Below, piece by piece: positions 15,654-25,514 of a DNA stretch of 46,126 nucleotides. Each line of letters opens with the position of its first letter. The stretch's first letter is position 1. Position numbers and translations under genes: made by a program. Source of the DNA: Alphaproteobacteria bacterium UBA3307 (GTDB taxonomy: Bacteria; Pseudomonadota; Alphaproteobacteria; RF32; CAG-239); assembly GCA_002361365.1 (NCBI GenBank), contig DEST01000061.1, positions 1 through 46,126 on the forward strand, given 5' to 3'. The notes under the pieces are model-generated. The model searched no databases. It was not told the origin of the DNA and saw nothing but the letters and a program-made list of their open reading frames with translations.

Positions 15654-16994
15654 CTAGTCAATATAATTGCGAATTTTTGCCAACCGACGTTCGGTTTCCG
15701 TTATGGCCGGTTTGGCTTTGAGTTGGCTATATACATCGAGTGCCGATTTAAAATAATTGCGGGCTTCAAGCATAAAATTTTCATCTTCATTTTGTTTGCC
15801 GAGCAAATAATAAATATGTCCGATTTCCTCTTGTATTCCGGCCCATTGCATCGGATAAATCCGTTGCTCGAAAATCCGTTGTTGGTTACGAAAACCATTG
15901 ATGGCAAGTTGCATAATATCATTACTTTTAACATTCATACCGAGCGATGTCAGATAGTATCCGAGCAATCCTTCAACTACGCACCACGATTTAGGAAATT
16001 GAGTTTCGGTATATACTTTTTCAGCTTCTCTCAGTTGAGAAACGGCATCGCGTAAAGCTTGCAAATCGTTGGTTTGTTTCCAAAATTCAAAATAAAGCAC
16101 GGCCAAATGGTAGGCTATTAAGCCAAAATCATACGGATAATTTTTATTGAGGTATTTATGTGCTTCTTGATAACAGGCTATGGCAGTTTTTAAGTATTCG
16201 TAACGTTGTTGCGGTTTGAGATTATAGGCACATTCGTATAATTGTGCCATATTGTGACACACACAGCCATATTGCACGGGTTGTGTTATTAAATATTTAT
16301 CCTTTAAGGCTGTTTCGAACAGTTTACGAATAATTTCAATATCATCCGGCGAAAGTTGGTGTTGGGTGTTACTTAAATATATTTTGCCGAGCATATTCAT
16401 AATATATGGCATAAATTCGCGTGAAATATCTTTGGGTGAGGTGTCTGAGGCCAATAGTTCAATAATACTTTTCAGCAATAAAGGTTTATTGTTGATTTGG
16501 TCTTCGGTTATCGGTCTAATCGAGGCAATTATAATACCGCAAATTACCAACAGTACAGATTCGGAAAAACTACCGGCAGAAGTTAGAAAACTCAGCGGAA
16601 TATACAAACTATCCAACAAAGAATAGGATAATTCATCATTGGGAACAATATAGGGGTCGGCAGTTTGAAAATTCAGGCGAATTTTGCCGTTTTCTTCGTA
16701 CCCCCAAACCAAAACATCTGAATGGGTTGAACTCAAAATTTTGTTGCCTCTGTCGATAAAATCAAAAAAGTTACGACCTTGCAAATTTAAAAATCCTTTA
16801 GGAAAAGCCTCGTCAAAAAAGTTGACCTCAAACAACGGATTATGTTTTAAAATTTCGGCAAAACGCCGACCGCAATTGAGATTGCATTTGTCTTCAAAAG
16901 CTACAACTGTTACCCTAAAAATGGCTTCAGATGTTTCTTTTGTCGGAGCAAATAAAAATCGGCGGATATTTTCCAAACAAGTATTCAACGGCAT
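15654..16994 (-). CDS. TPR-like hypothetical protein
   Basis: This 446-residue protein has an N-terminal domain (1-150) with alternating strands and helices (DVLVWGYEENGKIRLNF). A hydrophobic helix lies near 135-160, and a C-terminal half (about 170-440) of helix pairs has tetratricopeptide-like spacing (ALRDAVSQLREAEKVY; EARNYFKSALDVYSQL). Its C-terminus, TERRLAKIRNYID, is typical of TPR tails in alphaproteobacterial proteins. It lies four bases downstream of the membrane protein at 16998 and is probably co-transcribed with it. The N-terminal domain resembles those proposed to sense nucleotides or proteins, but this is not established. Confidence 0.8.
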   Translation of the reverse strand: MPLNTCLENIRRFLFAPTKETSEAIFRVTVVAFEDKCNLNCGRRFAEILKHNPLFEVNFFDEAFPKGFLNLQGRNFFDFIDRGNKILSSTHSDVLVWGYEENGKIRLNFQTADPYIVPNDELSYSLLDSLYIPLSFLTSAGSFSESVLLVICGIIIASIRPITEDQINNKPLLLKSIIELLASDTSPKDISREFMPYIMNMLGKIYLSNTQHQLSPDDIEIIRKLFETALKDKYLITQPVQYGCVCHNMAQLYECAYNLKPQQRYEYLKTAIACYQEAHKYLNKNYPYDFGLIAYHLAVLYFEFWKQTNDLQALRDAVSQLREAEKVYTETQFPKSWCVVEGLLGYYLTSLGMNVKSNDIMQLAINGFRNQQRIFEQRIYPMQWAGIQEEIGHIYYLLGKQNEDENFMLEARNYFKSALDVYSQLKAKPAITETERRLAKIRNYID

Positions 16995-16997
16995 TTA

Positions 16998-18074
16998 TTA
17001 TTTTTCCTCATCATCTTTTTTATTTTTCAAAATAAGATTTTTGGTTGCGGTAATATTTTGTTTGAGCTCACCAATAAATTCCTGATTTATTTCTTTAAGA
17101 CTATTCGGTTGAGTCCTTCCGAGGGATCCACCAAGCCATAAAGCCAGACCAAAAGCCACAATCAGTAAAGAATATTGATTGACTGCAAACAACTGAAACC
17201 AACCTATAAATAACAAAACAGCACAAATTCGCAATACATTAGCTGATAGTCCTTGTAGGGTCAAAACTTCGGCACCGGCATAACAATTGGTATTTTCACG
17301 CAACATACCGCCGGTGGATAGAATATATTTATGATAAAGCGCAACTACTAATTCTGCCCATACAAACATTGTAAAAATCAAGCAAGAAGGAAAACTCAGC
17401 TCGCCTAAATTAAGTAACATAAGATAATATACCAAATATGCAGCGGAAACACAAGCACCATCGTCTAAATCTGTTTTGATTTCATAGTAATTTAAGCTTA
17501 AAAAAGCACATAATAATCCTATCAGCAATGCTGCGCACAGCGCTACAAACAAAGGTGAAGCACCGACGAAGCATAATATACATATACCAAACAAAATGGC
17601 CGCAAGCTGAATAATAGGCAAATGCGGTAAAATATTAAATACAAGCATTCCGAGGCAAAAAGCTACGCCGATAAAGAATAATGCCGGATAAATCGCATAC
17701 GGAGAAATTCCCCACGATTGTATTGCAATACCGAACGGCTGTTGCCAAACACTCAGAGCAACGGCAACGATTGTGCTAAGGTATAATCCTTTATTACCGG
17801 ACAGCATAAAAGAAATATAAATCATTGCGGCACAGAACAGCGGCAAAAAAGCTCGCAACAATGTAAGCGGTTCAATAAAGTCTTGATTGTCAGCAAAAAA
17901 ATATGCCGTAATAGTGCCGATTGTGTATAATATTGCGATATACGGCAACGGCAGAATATTAAACGATACTTGCTGGGTTTGGGCAAATTTTTGTAAGTGC
18001 GGACGATAAAATATATACATCAGCAAAAAACCGGCAATTCCGAAAACAAGCATATTCATTAAAGAAAGCAACAT
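16998..18074 (-). CDS. Polytopic membrane protein of unknown function
   Basis: This 358-residue protein has about ten hydrophobic helices over residues 1-320, then a 35-residue charged cytoplasmic tail rich in Lys, Glu and Asp. A loop near residue 205 (YYEIKTDLDDGACVSAAYL) carries acidic residues that could be functional. I see no transporter signature. It heads a probable operon with the TPR protein (three-base gap) and lies 47 bases downstream of rsmB. Confidence 0.8.
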   Translation of the reverse strand: MLLSLMNMLVFGIAGFLLMYIFYRPHLQKFAQTQQVSFNILPLPYIAILYTIGTITAYFFADNQDFIEPLTLLRAFLPLFCAAMIYISFMLSGNKGLYLSTIVAVALSVWQQPFGIAIQSWGISPYAIYPALFFIGVAFCLGMLVFNILPHLPIIQLAAILFGICILCFVGASPLFVALCAALLIGLLCAFLSLNYYEIKTDLDDGACVSAAYLVYYLMLLNLGELSFPSCLIFTMFVWAELVVALYHKYILSTGGMLRENTNCYAGAEVLTLQGLSANVLRICAVLLFIGWFQLFAVNQYSLLIVAFGLALWLGGSLGRTQPNSLKEINQEFIGELKQNITATKNLILKNKKDDEEK

Positions 18075-18121
18075 ATAGATTTCTCCCTACTTTGTTTTAC
18101 GATAAGTATAGGCAAAATTTA

Positions 18122-19393
18122 TTAAATTATTCTTTGCATTTTGCAAATAAAGAAAGAATCCATACCTTTTTGTGTATTGGCATAATATGGCAATGTGCGC
18201 ACCGTGCCGTCAGATAAAATCAGCGCATCTTGCCATAAGCCGATGGTATCTGGTGTAATCGGGACAATTTTAAAATGCGGATTTTCTCTGATAAATTGTG
18301 CAATTTGGTGTTCGCCTTCAGTTTGGCTGATTGAGCATACGGCATAAATCAATATTCCGCCGATTTTAAGAGCTTTTTCACAAGCACTGAGTAAATTTTT
18401 TTGCAATTTTGCCTGCTCTGCAACATCGGTTTGGTTTTTAATGTGTAAAACTTCGGGATGACGGCGAAAAGTTCCGGTTGCCGAACACGGAGCATCTAAA
18501 AGAATCGCATCATACTCTTGGTTAGTTTTTTGCAGATATTCCAATGCATCAATCGCTATGGTTTGCACATCAGAGAATCCGAGCCGAGCCATATTTTGTT
18601 GGAGTTTTGACAGGCGTACGGCAGAAATATCAAGCGCAGTAACAATAGCCCCGTTTGCCAACAGTTGTGCGGTTTTACCACCGGGAGCAGCACATAAATC
18701 CAAAACTTTTTTGCCATACACATCTCCCATCGCCTTTACCGGCAGAGAAGCGGCAACATCTTGTACCCACCATTTGCCGGCATTATATTCCGGCAGAGTG
18801 TGTACCTTTGGTGCATTATAAAGACGCAAACTTCCGTTAGGTAAAATTTCGGCATTCATTTTTTGCGCCCACATTTGCGGATTATCTTTCACTGTTATAT
18901 CAAGCGGTGGAATTTGCAATACGCTTTGGGCAATTTTGCTGATTTGCTGCGGTGTGTAATCTTGTAAAATATCCATAAACGAATCGGGTAACGGTAGGAT
19001 TTTTTCTGCCTTTTGGCGTAATGCAATTTTTTGTATACTGACTTTATGCAAAACCGCATTAGCCATACCGCCCAAAAATTTATCGCAAGTGTTGCGAATC
19101 GTTTTCACGGTTTCGTTAATCACGGCGTATTCGGCAGTTTGCATATACAGTAGTTCGGCAACGGCACTCAGCAGCAAATATTCGGCTAAACGATGCTTAT
19201 GAGGTATTTTTTTACTCAGAAAACTGTTTAAAATCGTTTTCAGAGCCATCAAATGTCGCAAAACAGTTAAAATCAGCATATTGCAAAACGGCAAATCTTT
19301 TTCGGAAATTTGCGATTTTAAATCTCCGAAAAAGACCTTTTCTTCAATAATTTTTTGTACGATTTTAGCGCAGGTTAGTCGTGGATTCGTCAT
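18122..19393 (-). CDS. rsmB: 16S rRNA m5C methyltransferase, RsmB/NOL1 type
   Basis: This 423-residue protein has an N-terminal NusB-like helical domain (1-130; AEYAVINETVKTIR and FLGGMANAVLHKV) and a Rossmann methyltransferase domain. Motif I is LDLCAAPGGKTAQLL, motif IV the DAPCSATGTFRRHPEVL segment, and motif VI AVCSISQTEGEHQ. The cysteines of motifs IV and VI are the release and catalytic cysteines of this family. The start lies 29 bases inside the 3' end of the RND pump gene, implying translational coupling. RsmB rather than RsmF is inferred from the NusB domain. Confidence 0.92.
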   Translation of the reverse strand: MTNPRLTCAKIVQKIIEEKVFFGDLKSQISEKDLPFCNMLILTVLRHLMALKTILNSFLSKKIPHKHRLAEYLLLSAVAELLYMQTAEYAVINETVKTIRNTCDKFLGGMANAVLHKVSIQKIALRQKAEKILPLPDSFMDILQDYTPQQISKIAQSVLQIPPLDITVKDNPQMWAQKMNAEILPNGSLRLYNAPKVHTLPEYNAGKWWVQDVAASLPVKAMGDVYGKKVLDLCAAPGGKTAQLLANGAIVTALDISAVRLSKLQQNMARLGFSDVQTIAIDALEYLQKTNQEYDAILLDAPCSATGTFRRHPEVLHIKNQTDVAEQAKLQKNLLSACEKALKIGGILIYAVCSISQTEGEHQIAQFIRENPHFKIVPITPDTIGLWQDALILSDGTVRTLPYYANTQKGMDSFFICKMQRII

Positions 19394-22300
19394 TTTCTGC
19401 TTTCTTAAACTTATATTCGGTAATTGTTTGCACCAAAATGTACATCAGCGGAATTAAGAGCAGTCCGGCAACAGTGCCGATTATCATACCGGCAAATACC
19501 GGAACTCCGACAGCAACACGGCTTCCGGCAGAGGCTCCGGTTGCCCATACCAACGGCGCCACACCTAAAATAAAGGTCATTGCTGTCATCAGCACGGCAC
19601 GAAAACGTTCGCGAGTACCATAAATTGCCGCTTTGAGAATCGGCGCACCATCATTATGAGCATCACGGGCAAACTCCACAATCAGAATGGCATTTTTGGC
19701 AGCCAAACCGACCAGCAATACCAATCCCAGTTGTGCATAAATACTGAGTGGCAATTTGGTGATAAACAGACCGATAAGCGCTCCGAGAGTTGCCGCGGTC
19801 ACAGATAACATCACGGCAAGCGGAATCATCCAACTTTCATATTGTGCTACCATAAATAAATATGCAAACAGGCAGGCAAATGCGATAATGTAATAAATTT
19901 GTCCTTGGTTATTTTTTTCTTGCAGACTTGCTCCTGACCAAGCATAAGTATATCCTTTAGGCAAAGTGCGCATCGCCAAATCTTCCAGTGCCGCCATTGC
20001 TTCGCCGGAGCTGAAACCATCGGCCGTCATAGCGTTGATTGTTGCGCTTGGATATTGATTATAGCGGCTGATACCGCGCGGTAAAAGCACAGTTTTTATT
20101 TTTATCAAGCTTCCGAGCGGTACCATTTGTCCTTTTTGCGAATATACATAAATCTTGTCTAAACTGCTTAAATCCTTACGATATTTCCAATCAGCCTGAA
20201 TTTTTACTTTATTTACCTGTGTGCCGATATTGATATCATTAATATAACTGGAGCCTATATAGGTTTGTAATGATGAATAAATAGAACCGATGGCAACACC
20301 TAATGATTCGGCTTTTTCGCGGTCGATTTCAATATATGCATGTGGGGTTTGCGCATTAAAAGTAGAGTATGCTAACATAATTTGCGGCATAGCCATTGCG
20401 GCGCGTGTAAAGTTATTCACTACCGTTTCCAGCTCATTCATATCGGTAGATTCTACAGATTGAATTTTAAAATCCATAGCATTGGTGGAACCAAGTCCCG
20501 GAATTGCCGGCATTTCAAACAGTTGTACTTTTGCCTCGGAAAATCCTCCGACAATCGCCGATAAGCGGTTTTTGATATTTGTGGAATATTGGTCTTTGCG
20601 TTTGCGCTCTTCCCAATTTTTCAGCGAAAGTACACCAAAACCTACATTTTCTCCCTGACCGGCCATAATACTGAAACCTTCAAGATTTATTACCGATTTA
20701 ACATCAGGTTCGGTTTGCGCAGCGGCCAAAATTTTATCATTTACGGCTTTGGTTCGTACGCTTGATGCGCCTTCCGGTAATTGCACATTAACCATTATCA
20801 TACCTTGGTCTTCGTCCGGCAAAAATGAAGTTGCGGTTATTTTGAAGAAAGTACCTATAAGCAAAAACAACAAGCCTAAAATAAAAATAATTATGCTTAT
20901 TTTACGTCCGATATAACCGATGATGATTAAATATTTATTGGTTGCACCGGTGATAAAACGATTGAACCAACCTAAATATCCGGTTTTTTTAATTTCAAAC
21001 GGCCGCAGAAATGTTGCCGATAAGGCAGGTGAAAGAGTCAGAGCATTAACTGCTGAAAATGTTACGGCAAAGCTAATAGTAATAGCAAATTGCTGATAAA
21101 TCTTGCCGGTAATACCGCCCATAAAAGCAATCGGCACAAAAATTGCCAACAATACCAAAGTTGTGGCAACAACAGCACTCGACACTTGTTCCATTGCTTT
21201 GGTAGCCGCTTGTTTGGAATTAAGCCCTTCCGATTGCATTAAATAGAGTGTACGCTCCACTACCACGATGGCGTCATCTACCACCAAACCTATTGCTAAA
21301 ACCAGACCGAACAGTGTCAGAATATTAAGGTTGAAACCTAGTGCTTTCATTACGGCAAAGGTGGCTAAAATCGAAACCGGAATAGCAATTGACGGTACCA
21401 AAGTTGCTCTCCAGTCTTGTAAAAAGATGTAGCACACCAATACTACCAGTCCAAAGGTTAAAAACAATGTAAAGAACACTTCTTCGATAGAGGCTAAAAT
21501 AAAATCGGTTGTGTCTACAAAAATTTCAACTTTCAAATCTTCCGGATAAAATCGTTCAAGCTTTTTCAGCTCGGCGCGTACGGCCTTCATTGCATTAACG
21601 GCATTGGCGCCTGATGATTTATTGATAATAATTGCCACTGCCGGTTTACCGTCTACACGCGAATCGAACAAGTAGCTTTCCGAACCGAGTTCAACTCTGG
21701 CAATATCTTTAAGGCGTACCAAACCGCCTTCTTGTGCAGTGCGAACGATGATATTTTCAAAATCCTTAGGGTCATTCAAGCGACCTTTGGTTTCCAGCGA
21801 ATAAACTAAAACCTGTTTACCATCCCCCGGTGCAGAGCCGACAGAGCCGAGCGAAGGTTGTACGTTCTGACTTTGAATTGCTGCCTTAATCGTATCTATC
21901 GGAATATTCAGCGCAGTTGCTTTATCTGCATCAATCCACACGCGCATAGAAGTAGCTGCTCCCATTACATTAACTTCGCCTACACCATAGGCGCGGCTGA
22001 GAGCAATTTTAATGTTATTTTCAACGTAGTTGTTTAAATAGTTGCTGTCATAAGTTCCGTTTGGTGATGTAACTTGCAAAAATGCCAAAATATCGGAAGA
22101 ACGACGACGTACGGTTACACCTACGCTTTGCACTTCTTGCGGCAATGTACTGACAACTTGTTGAATTCGGTTTTGTACTTTAACTTGGTCCAAATCCGGA
22201 TCGGTTCCGGTTTCAAAAGCAATAGAAAGCTGATATGCGCCCGAATTATATGAGTTTGATGACATATACAACATATCTTCAATACCGTTAATGGCTTTTT

Positions 22301-22499
22301 CAAGCGGAATACCAACATTGTTAGCCACGGTTTCGGCACTTGCGCCCATATAGTTGGTGGAAACCATAATTTCCGGCGGAGCAATTTCCGGATACATTCC
22401 GATAGGCATAGAAAACACCGATACAAAACCGGCCAATGCCATAATAATGGCAATCACAACAGCAAAACGCGGTCTGTCAATAAAAAACTTTGAAAACAT
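19365..22499 (-). CDS. RND multidrug efflux pump inner-membrane subunit (AcrB/MexB type)
   Basis: This 1044-residue protein has the full HAE1-RND length and plan. It shows the FFIDRP start, 12 membrane helices, two large periplasmic loops, and the paired aspartates of helix 4 in LVVDDAIVVVE (near residue 405). It also has FMGGITGKIY and the helix-10 lysine in GLAAKNAILIVEFA. These D/D/K residues carry the proton relay. The pump exports drugs, bile salts or lipids in a tripartite complex; the adaptor is encoded just upstream, but no TolC-type gene is visible. Expression should be controlled by the TetR gene at the head of the operon. Confidence 0.96.
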   Translation of the reverse strand: MFSKFFIDRPRFAVVIAIIMALAGFVSVFSMPIGMYPEIAPPEIMVSTNYMGASAETVANNVGIPLEKAINGIEDMLYMSSNSYNSGAYQLSIAFETGTDPDLDQVKVQNRIQQVVSTLPQEVQSVGVTVRRRSSDILAFLQVTSPNGTYDSNYLNNYVENNIKIALSRAYGVGEVNVMGAATSMRVWIDADKATALNIPIDTIKAAIQSQNVQPSLGSVGSAPGDGKQVLVYSLETKGRLNDPKDFENIIVRTAQEGGLVRLKDIARVELGSESYLFDSRVDGKPAVAIIINKSSGANAVNAMKAVRAELKKLERFYPEDLKVEIFVDTTDFILASIEEVFFTLFLTFGLVVLVCYIFLQDWRATLVPSIAIPVSILATFAVMKALGFNLNILTLFGLVLAIGLVVDDAIVVVERTLYLMQSEGLNSKQAATKAMEQVSSAVVATTLVLLAIFVPIAFMGGITGKIYQQFAITISFAVTFSAVNALTLSPALSATFLRPFEIKKTGYLGWFNRFITGATNKYLIIIGYIGRKISIIIFILGLLFLLIGTFFKITATSFLPDEDQGMIMVNVQLPEGASSVRTKAVNDKILAAAQTEPDVKSVINLEGFSIMAGQGENVGFGVLSLKNWEERKRKDQYSTNIKNRLSAIVGGFSEAKVQLFEMPAIPGLGSTNAMDFKIQSVESTDMNELETVVNNFTRAAMAMPQIMLAYSTFNAQTPHAYIEIDREKAESLGVAIGSIYSSLQTYIGSSYINDINIGTQVNKVKIQADWKYRKDLSSLDKIYVYSQKGQMVPLGSLIKIKTVLLPRGISRYNQYPSATINAMTADGFSSGEAMAALEDLAMRTLPKGYTYAWSGASLQEKNNQGQIYYIIAFACLFAYLFMVAQYESWMIPLAVMLSVTAATLGALIGLFITKLPLSIYAQLGLVLLVGLAAKNAILIVEFARDAHNDGAPILKAAIYGTRERFRAVLMTAMTFILGVAPLVWATGASAGSRVAVGVPVFAGMIIGTVAGLLLIPLMYILVQTITEYKFKKAENDESTTNLR

Positions 22500-22521
22500 C
22501 TTTAATTATCCTTTTGCCAAA

Positions 22522-23694
22522 CTACTCCAATACGCCGATTTTTATTGGCGAATTGTTTTGAATTTTTATGTTGCCTTGTACAATAACCATATCGCTTTGT
22601 GTCAATCCGCTCATAACAACCTGTTCCGAACCGTTTATGGTATCTCCCAAAACAACACGTCGTTGCTCGGCAATCCCATGTAAATCATTTTCTTTGCTTT
22701 TTTCGGAATCAATACGCACCACATAAACAAATGCACCGTCTTTGTCGTAGTTGATGGCGGTTTGCGGCACAACAATCGCGTATATGGGTTCATTATCTGA
22801 AATAGCTGATTGTACATAATTACCCGGAATCAATAAATAAGATTCGTTTGCAATATCGGCATAAACAGAGAGTGTTGCTGTTGCCGGATTAACTGCATTA
22901 TCCAAAAAAGTATCAACCACTTTTTCGGTTACAATATCACCGTTCGCCAGAATAATTCGGGCAATCAAATCCTCTTTTTTGTAATTTTTCTTTTTTATGG
23001 TGGCATATTCTTTATCTGTCATAGAAAAGCTGATGCGTACCGGATTGATTTGCACAATTTTAGCCAATGCTGCTTGTGAAGCTACCACATAGTTGCCTTT
23101 GGTGACCAGAGCTTTACCGATTTTGCCGCTGATGGGAGCACGAACTTTGGTGTTGTCCAAATCGATAGTGGCAACATCTAAATTGGCTTTAGCTTCTTCT
23201 ACGGCAGCTTTGGCTTGCAAATATGCGCTTTCTGCAGTGTCAAACGTAGCTTTTGAGGCAAACTTTTCGTTGCTTAATTTTACTTGACGATTGTAGTCAC
23301 GTTCGGCTTTTACAAAATTTGCCTGCGCAGAATCAAGACGAGCCTGCGCTAAATCAAATGCTGCCTGATATTTTGAAGGGTCAATTTCAAATAAAATATC
23401 TCCTTCTTTTACCAAACTACCTTCTTGAAATAAAATGTTTTCAACGGTGCCGGTCACTTGTGGCAATAAATTTACTTCATTTATAGCCTCAATATAAGAT
23501 ATTTTGTTATTAAACGAAGATATATCTTTGTTTACGGCCTTTTGCGCCAAAATATATACTTCCCCCATACCATAAGCTCCCATATTGGCAGATGGGGATA
23601 AGCGTCCTTTTAAATACCAACCGAGAGCCATAAGTAATACACATAAAAGAATCTTTTGCGCAATTTTCCATAAATCGGGATATCTTATTTTCAT
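22522..23694 (-). CDS. RND efflux periplasmic adaptor (AcrA/MexA type)
   Basis: This 390-residue protein has an N-terminal membrane anchor (about 12-28) and a biotinyl-lipoyl half-motif (VTGTVENILFQEGSLVKEGDILFEID). A helical hairpin follows (about 110-170, AQARLDSAQANFVKAERDYNR), then the second lipoyl half (VRAPISGKIGKALVTKGNYV) and beta-barrel and membrane-proximal domains. It bridges the AcrB-like pump to an outer-membrane channel. Its ATG overlaps the tetR stop (ATGA), and the pump gene follows 22 bases on. It lacks the lipobox of AcrA, so it is anchored by its helix. Confidence 0.95.
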   Translation of the reverse strand: MKIRYPDLWKIAQKILLCVLLMALGWYLKGRLSPSANMGAYGMGEVYILAQKAVNKDISSFNNKISYIEAINEVNLLPQVTGTVENILFQEGSLVKEGDILFEIDPSKYQAAFDLAQARLDSAQANFVKAERDYNRQVKLSNEKFASKATFDTAESAYLQAKAAVEEAKANLDVATIDLDNTKVRAPISGKIGKALVTKGNYVVASQAALAKIVQINPVRISFSMTDKEYATIKKKNYKKEDLIARIILANGDIVTEKVVDTFLDNAVNPATATLSVYADIANESYLLIPGNYVQSAISDNEPIYAIVVPQTAINYDKDGAFVYVVRIDSEKSKENDLHGIAEQRRVVLGDTINGSEQVVMSGLTQSDMVIVQGNIKIQNNSPIKIGVLE

Positions 23695-24320
23695 AATTCT
23701 GCACCTTCCGTTTTTATACTGTTAAAAATTAAGTTAAAGCCAGTTTCAACCGCCGTATCAAATTCAGTTGACAAGCGCCGTGTAAATGCCGCATCTAAAA
23801 TACCGCCGTACATTGTCATCAATATTTCGGCAATTAAGGTGGTATCTACGTTTTCTTTTATTTGTTTTTGCTCTTGCAAAGTTTGCAAGGTATCCAAAAA
23901 CAATTTGCGGGTTACCTGCTTGGTTTGCTCAATAGATGGTTGAATTTTATTGATAATGGCTTCGCTCCACTCCATCTGACAAGTGATAAAAAATAAAAAC
24001 TTATAAAAAAGTTCGTCTTCGCGAATCCGCTTATTGATAAAGAGCTGCATTTTGGTCAAACGCGAAAAGCTGACCTGCGGATTTTGTTCAAAAAACTGTT
24101 GTAATAATTGCATATAGCGCTCGGCATAATCGTTTATCAGTGCTGCCACAATATCCGGTTTATTTCTGAAATACCAATAAACAGCTCCTTTAGTAAGGTT
24201 TATGCGTTTGGCAATTTCATCAAAGGTGGTTTTAGAATAGCCTTTTTCGTAAAATATATCCATTGCCGATGCTAAAATCATACGTCTTGTTTGTTCGGCA
24301 TCTTCTTTGGTTCTGCGCAT
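23691..24320 (-). CDS. TetR-family repressor of the RND pump
   Basis: This 209-residue protein has an N-terminal helix-turn-helix of the AcrR/TtgR type (residues about 8-55: ILASAMDIFYEKGYSKTTFDEIA then LTKGAVYWYFRNK) and a helical ligand-binding C-terminal part. It is the first gene of the operon, overlapping the adaptor by four bases. Two palindromes flank its promoter, so autorepression with ligand-induced release is expected. AGGAG precedes the ATG. The ligand is unknown. Confidence 0.93.
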   Translation of the reverse strand: MRRTKEDAEQTRRMILASAMDIFYEKGYSKTTFDEIAKRINLTKGAVYWYFRNKPDIVAALINDYAERYMQLLQQFFEQNPQVSFSRLTKMQLFINKRIREDELFYKFLFFITCQMEWSEAIINKIQPSIEQTKQVTRKLFLDTLQTLQEQKQIKENVDTTLIAEILMTMYGGILDAAFTRRLSTEFDTAVETGFNLIFNSIKTEGAEL

Positions 24321-24337
24321 TATAAATCTCCTCTATT

Positions 24338-24407
24338 CATACTACGAAGTATGTATAAAACGATTTTAGCGGAATGCAACATATTTTTTATACTTTCAGG
24401 TATGTAT
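24338..24407 (-). promoter_or_regulatory. TetR-type twin operators and operon promoter
   Basis: Palindrome 1 is CATACTACGAAGTATG (24338-24353). Palindrome 2 is ATAC-n6-GTATGTAT (24390-24407), sharing the ATAC...GTATGTAT pattern. On the minus strand a TTGCAT -35 and a TATACA -10, 16 bases apart, place the -10 on palindrome 1, so a bound repressor would block RNA polymerase. Assignment to the adjacent TetR protein is by position and symmetry. Confidence 0.7.
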
Positions 24408-24409
24408 AT

Positions 24410-25456
24410 TTAATTTGCCCACGCCGGAATATTTCTTTTATCTTCATTTTTTTGCGGCTCAGGTTGCGGCTGTTTGGGATTTTCTTCTTTAATTAAAGCA
24501 TCATCAGAACCGGAAGTTCCCGCATCAATATGACGTTCAAGCGGAGTAATGGTTTGCCCTTCGGCAGTACCGCCGTCATCTTTTTCATAATCTTCGTGTT
24601 GTTGTTCCGGCGGAGTCAAGTCACTTTCAAATTCGACATCGAGTGAGCTGTGTGCCACAACCAACAGATTTTGCATTGTTTCAAGTTTTTCGCGGTTATA
24701 AAATTGCAGGCATTGAGCTTGATTTATTGACTTAGGCCCATAATAGCTTTGATACGCCCAAACAGCCAGAGAGCACATACGATTGCGATATGCAATCCAA
24801 CTGTCATACATATCGCGGTAGTTACCCTGTTTTAAATCCGGACCATTATTCCAACGACCAACAAATTCGTCTTCAGAAAATGTTTTGTACAGGTCTTTAA
24901 TTTGTTGAGTAGAACGTTTTAATTCAGCATTAAGACAATCTTTTTGTTTGGATTCTACACATTTTGTGTACAGCTCATCGTGTTCCGGAATTTGTAAAAA
25001 TGTAAATTCCGATACATTCTGCGGTGCTTTCTTTTGCATTAGCAAAATGATACTGTCCAAATGGTCTTGATGGTGCAAAACATAATACAGATTGCACGAA
25101 GTCTTTTCCTCCAGTAACGGAGCCAGATGGATAGACGCTTTGTTGGCAAGCGAGCATAAACGATTGCGAAAAGCAGTCCAACTCTCATACATATCGCGTA
25201 GAATTTGCGTGTTTTCTTCGGGTTTGGCGTGCCAATTTAAAACCTCCGGATTGCCTAATACTTCACGATATTGACGACGAACCGTTGATAGATGGCGCTG
25301 TGCTTCTTCTGCCGCACACTGATTCCAATCTCCGATGGTGGAGGTACAAAGCTTAAACTCTTTATCATCAGGATAATCCGGCATAGAGGACTGAGCGGAT
25401 AGACTTGTGAAAAAAGACGTAAGAAAAACACACATAATAAGCAAATATTTACGCAT
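24410..25456 (-). CDS. Exported protein with two LprI-like (DUF1311) repeats
   Basis: This 348-residue protein has a signal peptide (cleavage near SLSAQ, residue 22), then two related units at about 35-140 and 160-275. Each has a C..........C..EE/N.EL....Q....Y opening, a DMY(E/D)SW.A(F/Y)RNR(L/M)CSLA core, and a later cysteine, giving a conserved cysteine pattern in each half. DUF1311/LprI proteins include lysozyme inhibitors, so a periplasmic protective role is possible but unproven. The last 75 residues are a Pro/Glu/Lys-rich disordered tail. The stop lies next to the TetR operators, so transcription may run into that region. Confidence 0.8.
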   Translation of the reverse strand: MRKYLLIMCVFLTSFFTSLSAQSSMPDYPDDKEFKLCTSTIGDWNQCAAEEAQRHLSTVRRQYREVLGNPEVLNWHAKPEENTQILRDMYESWTAFRNRLCSLANKASIHLAPLLEEKTSCNLYYVLHHQDHLDSIILLMQKKAPQNVSEFTFLQIPEHDELYTKCVESKQKDCLNAELKRSTQQIKDLYKTFSEDEFVGRWNNGPDLKQGNYRDMYDSWIAYRNRMCSLAVWAYQSYYGPKSINQAQCLQFYNREKLETMQNLLVVAHSSLDVEFESDLTPPEQQHEDYEKDDGGTAEGQTITPLERHIDAGTSGSDDALIKEENPKQPQPEPQKNEDKRNIPAWAN

Positions 25457-25514
25457 AACAACCTCGTTTGTTTTTGTTTGTTATAGTTTTAGCACTTTAA
25501 AAGTAAAAATACAA

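Noticed and set aside
15219..16055. Long plus-strand ORFs opposite the nitroreductase and TPR genes
   Set aside because: They mirror well-supported minus-strand genes, have no ribosome sites and no recognisable protein features.
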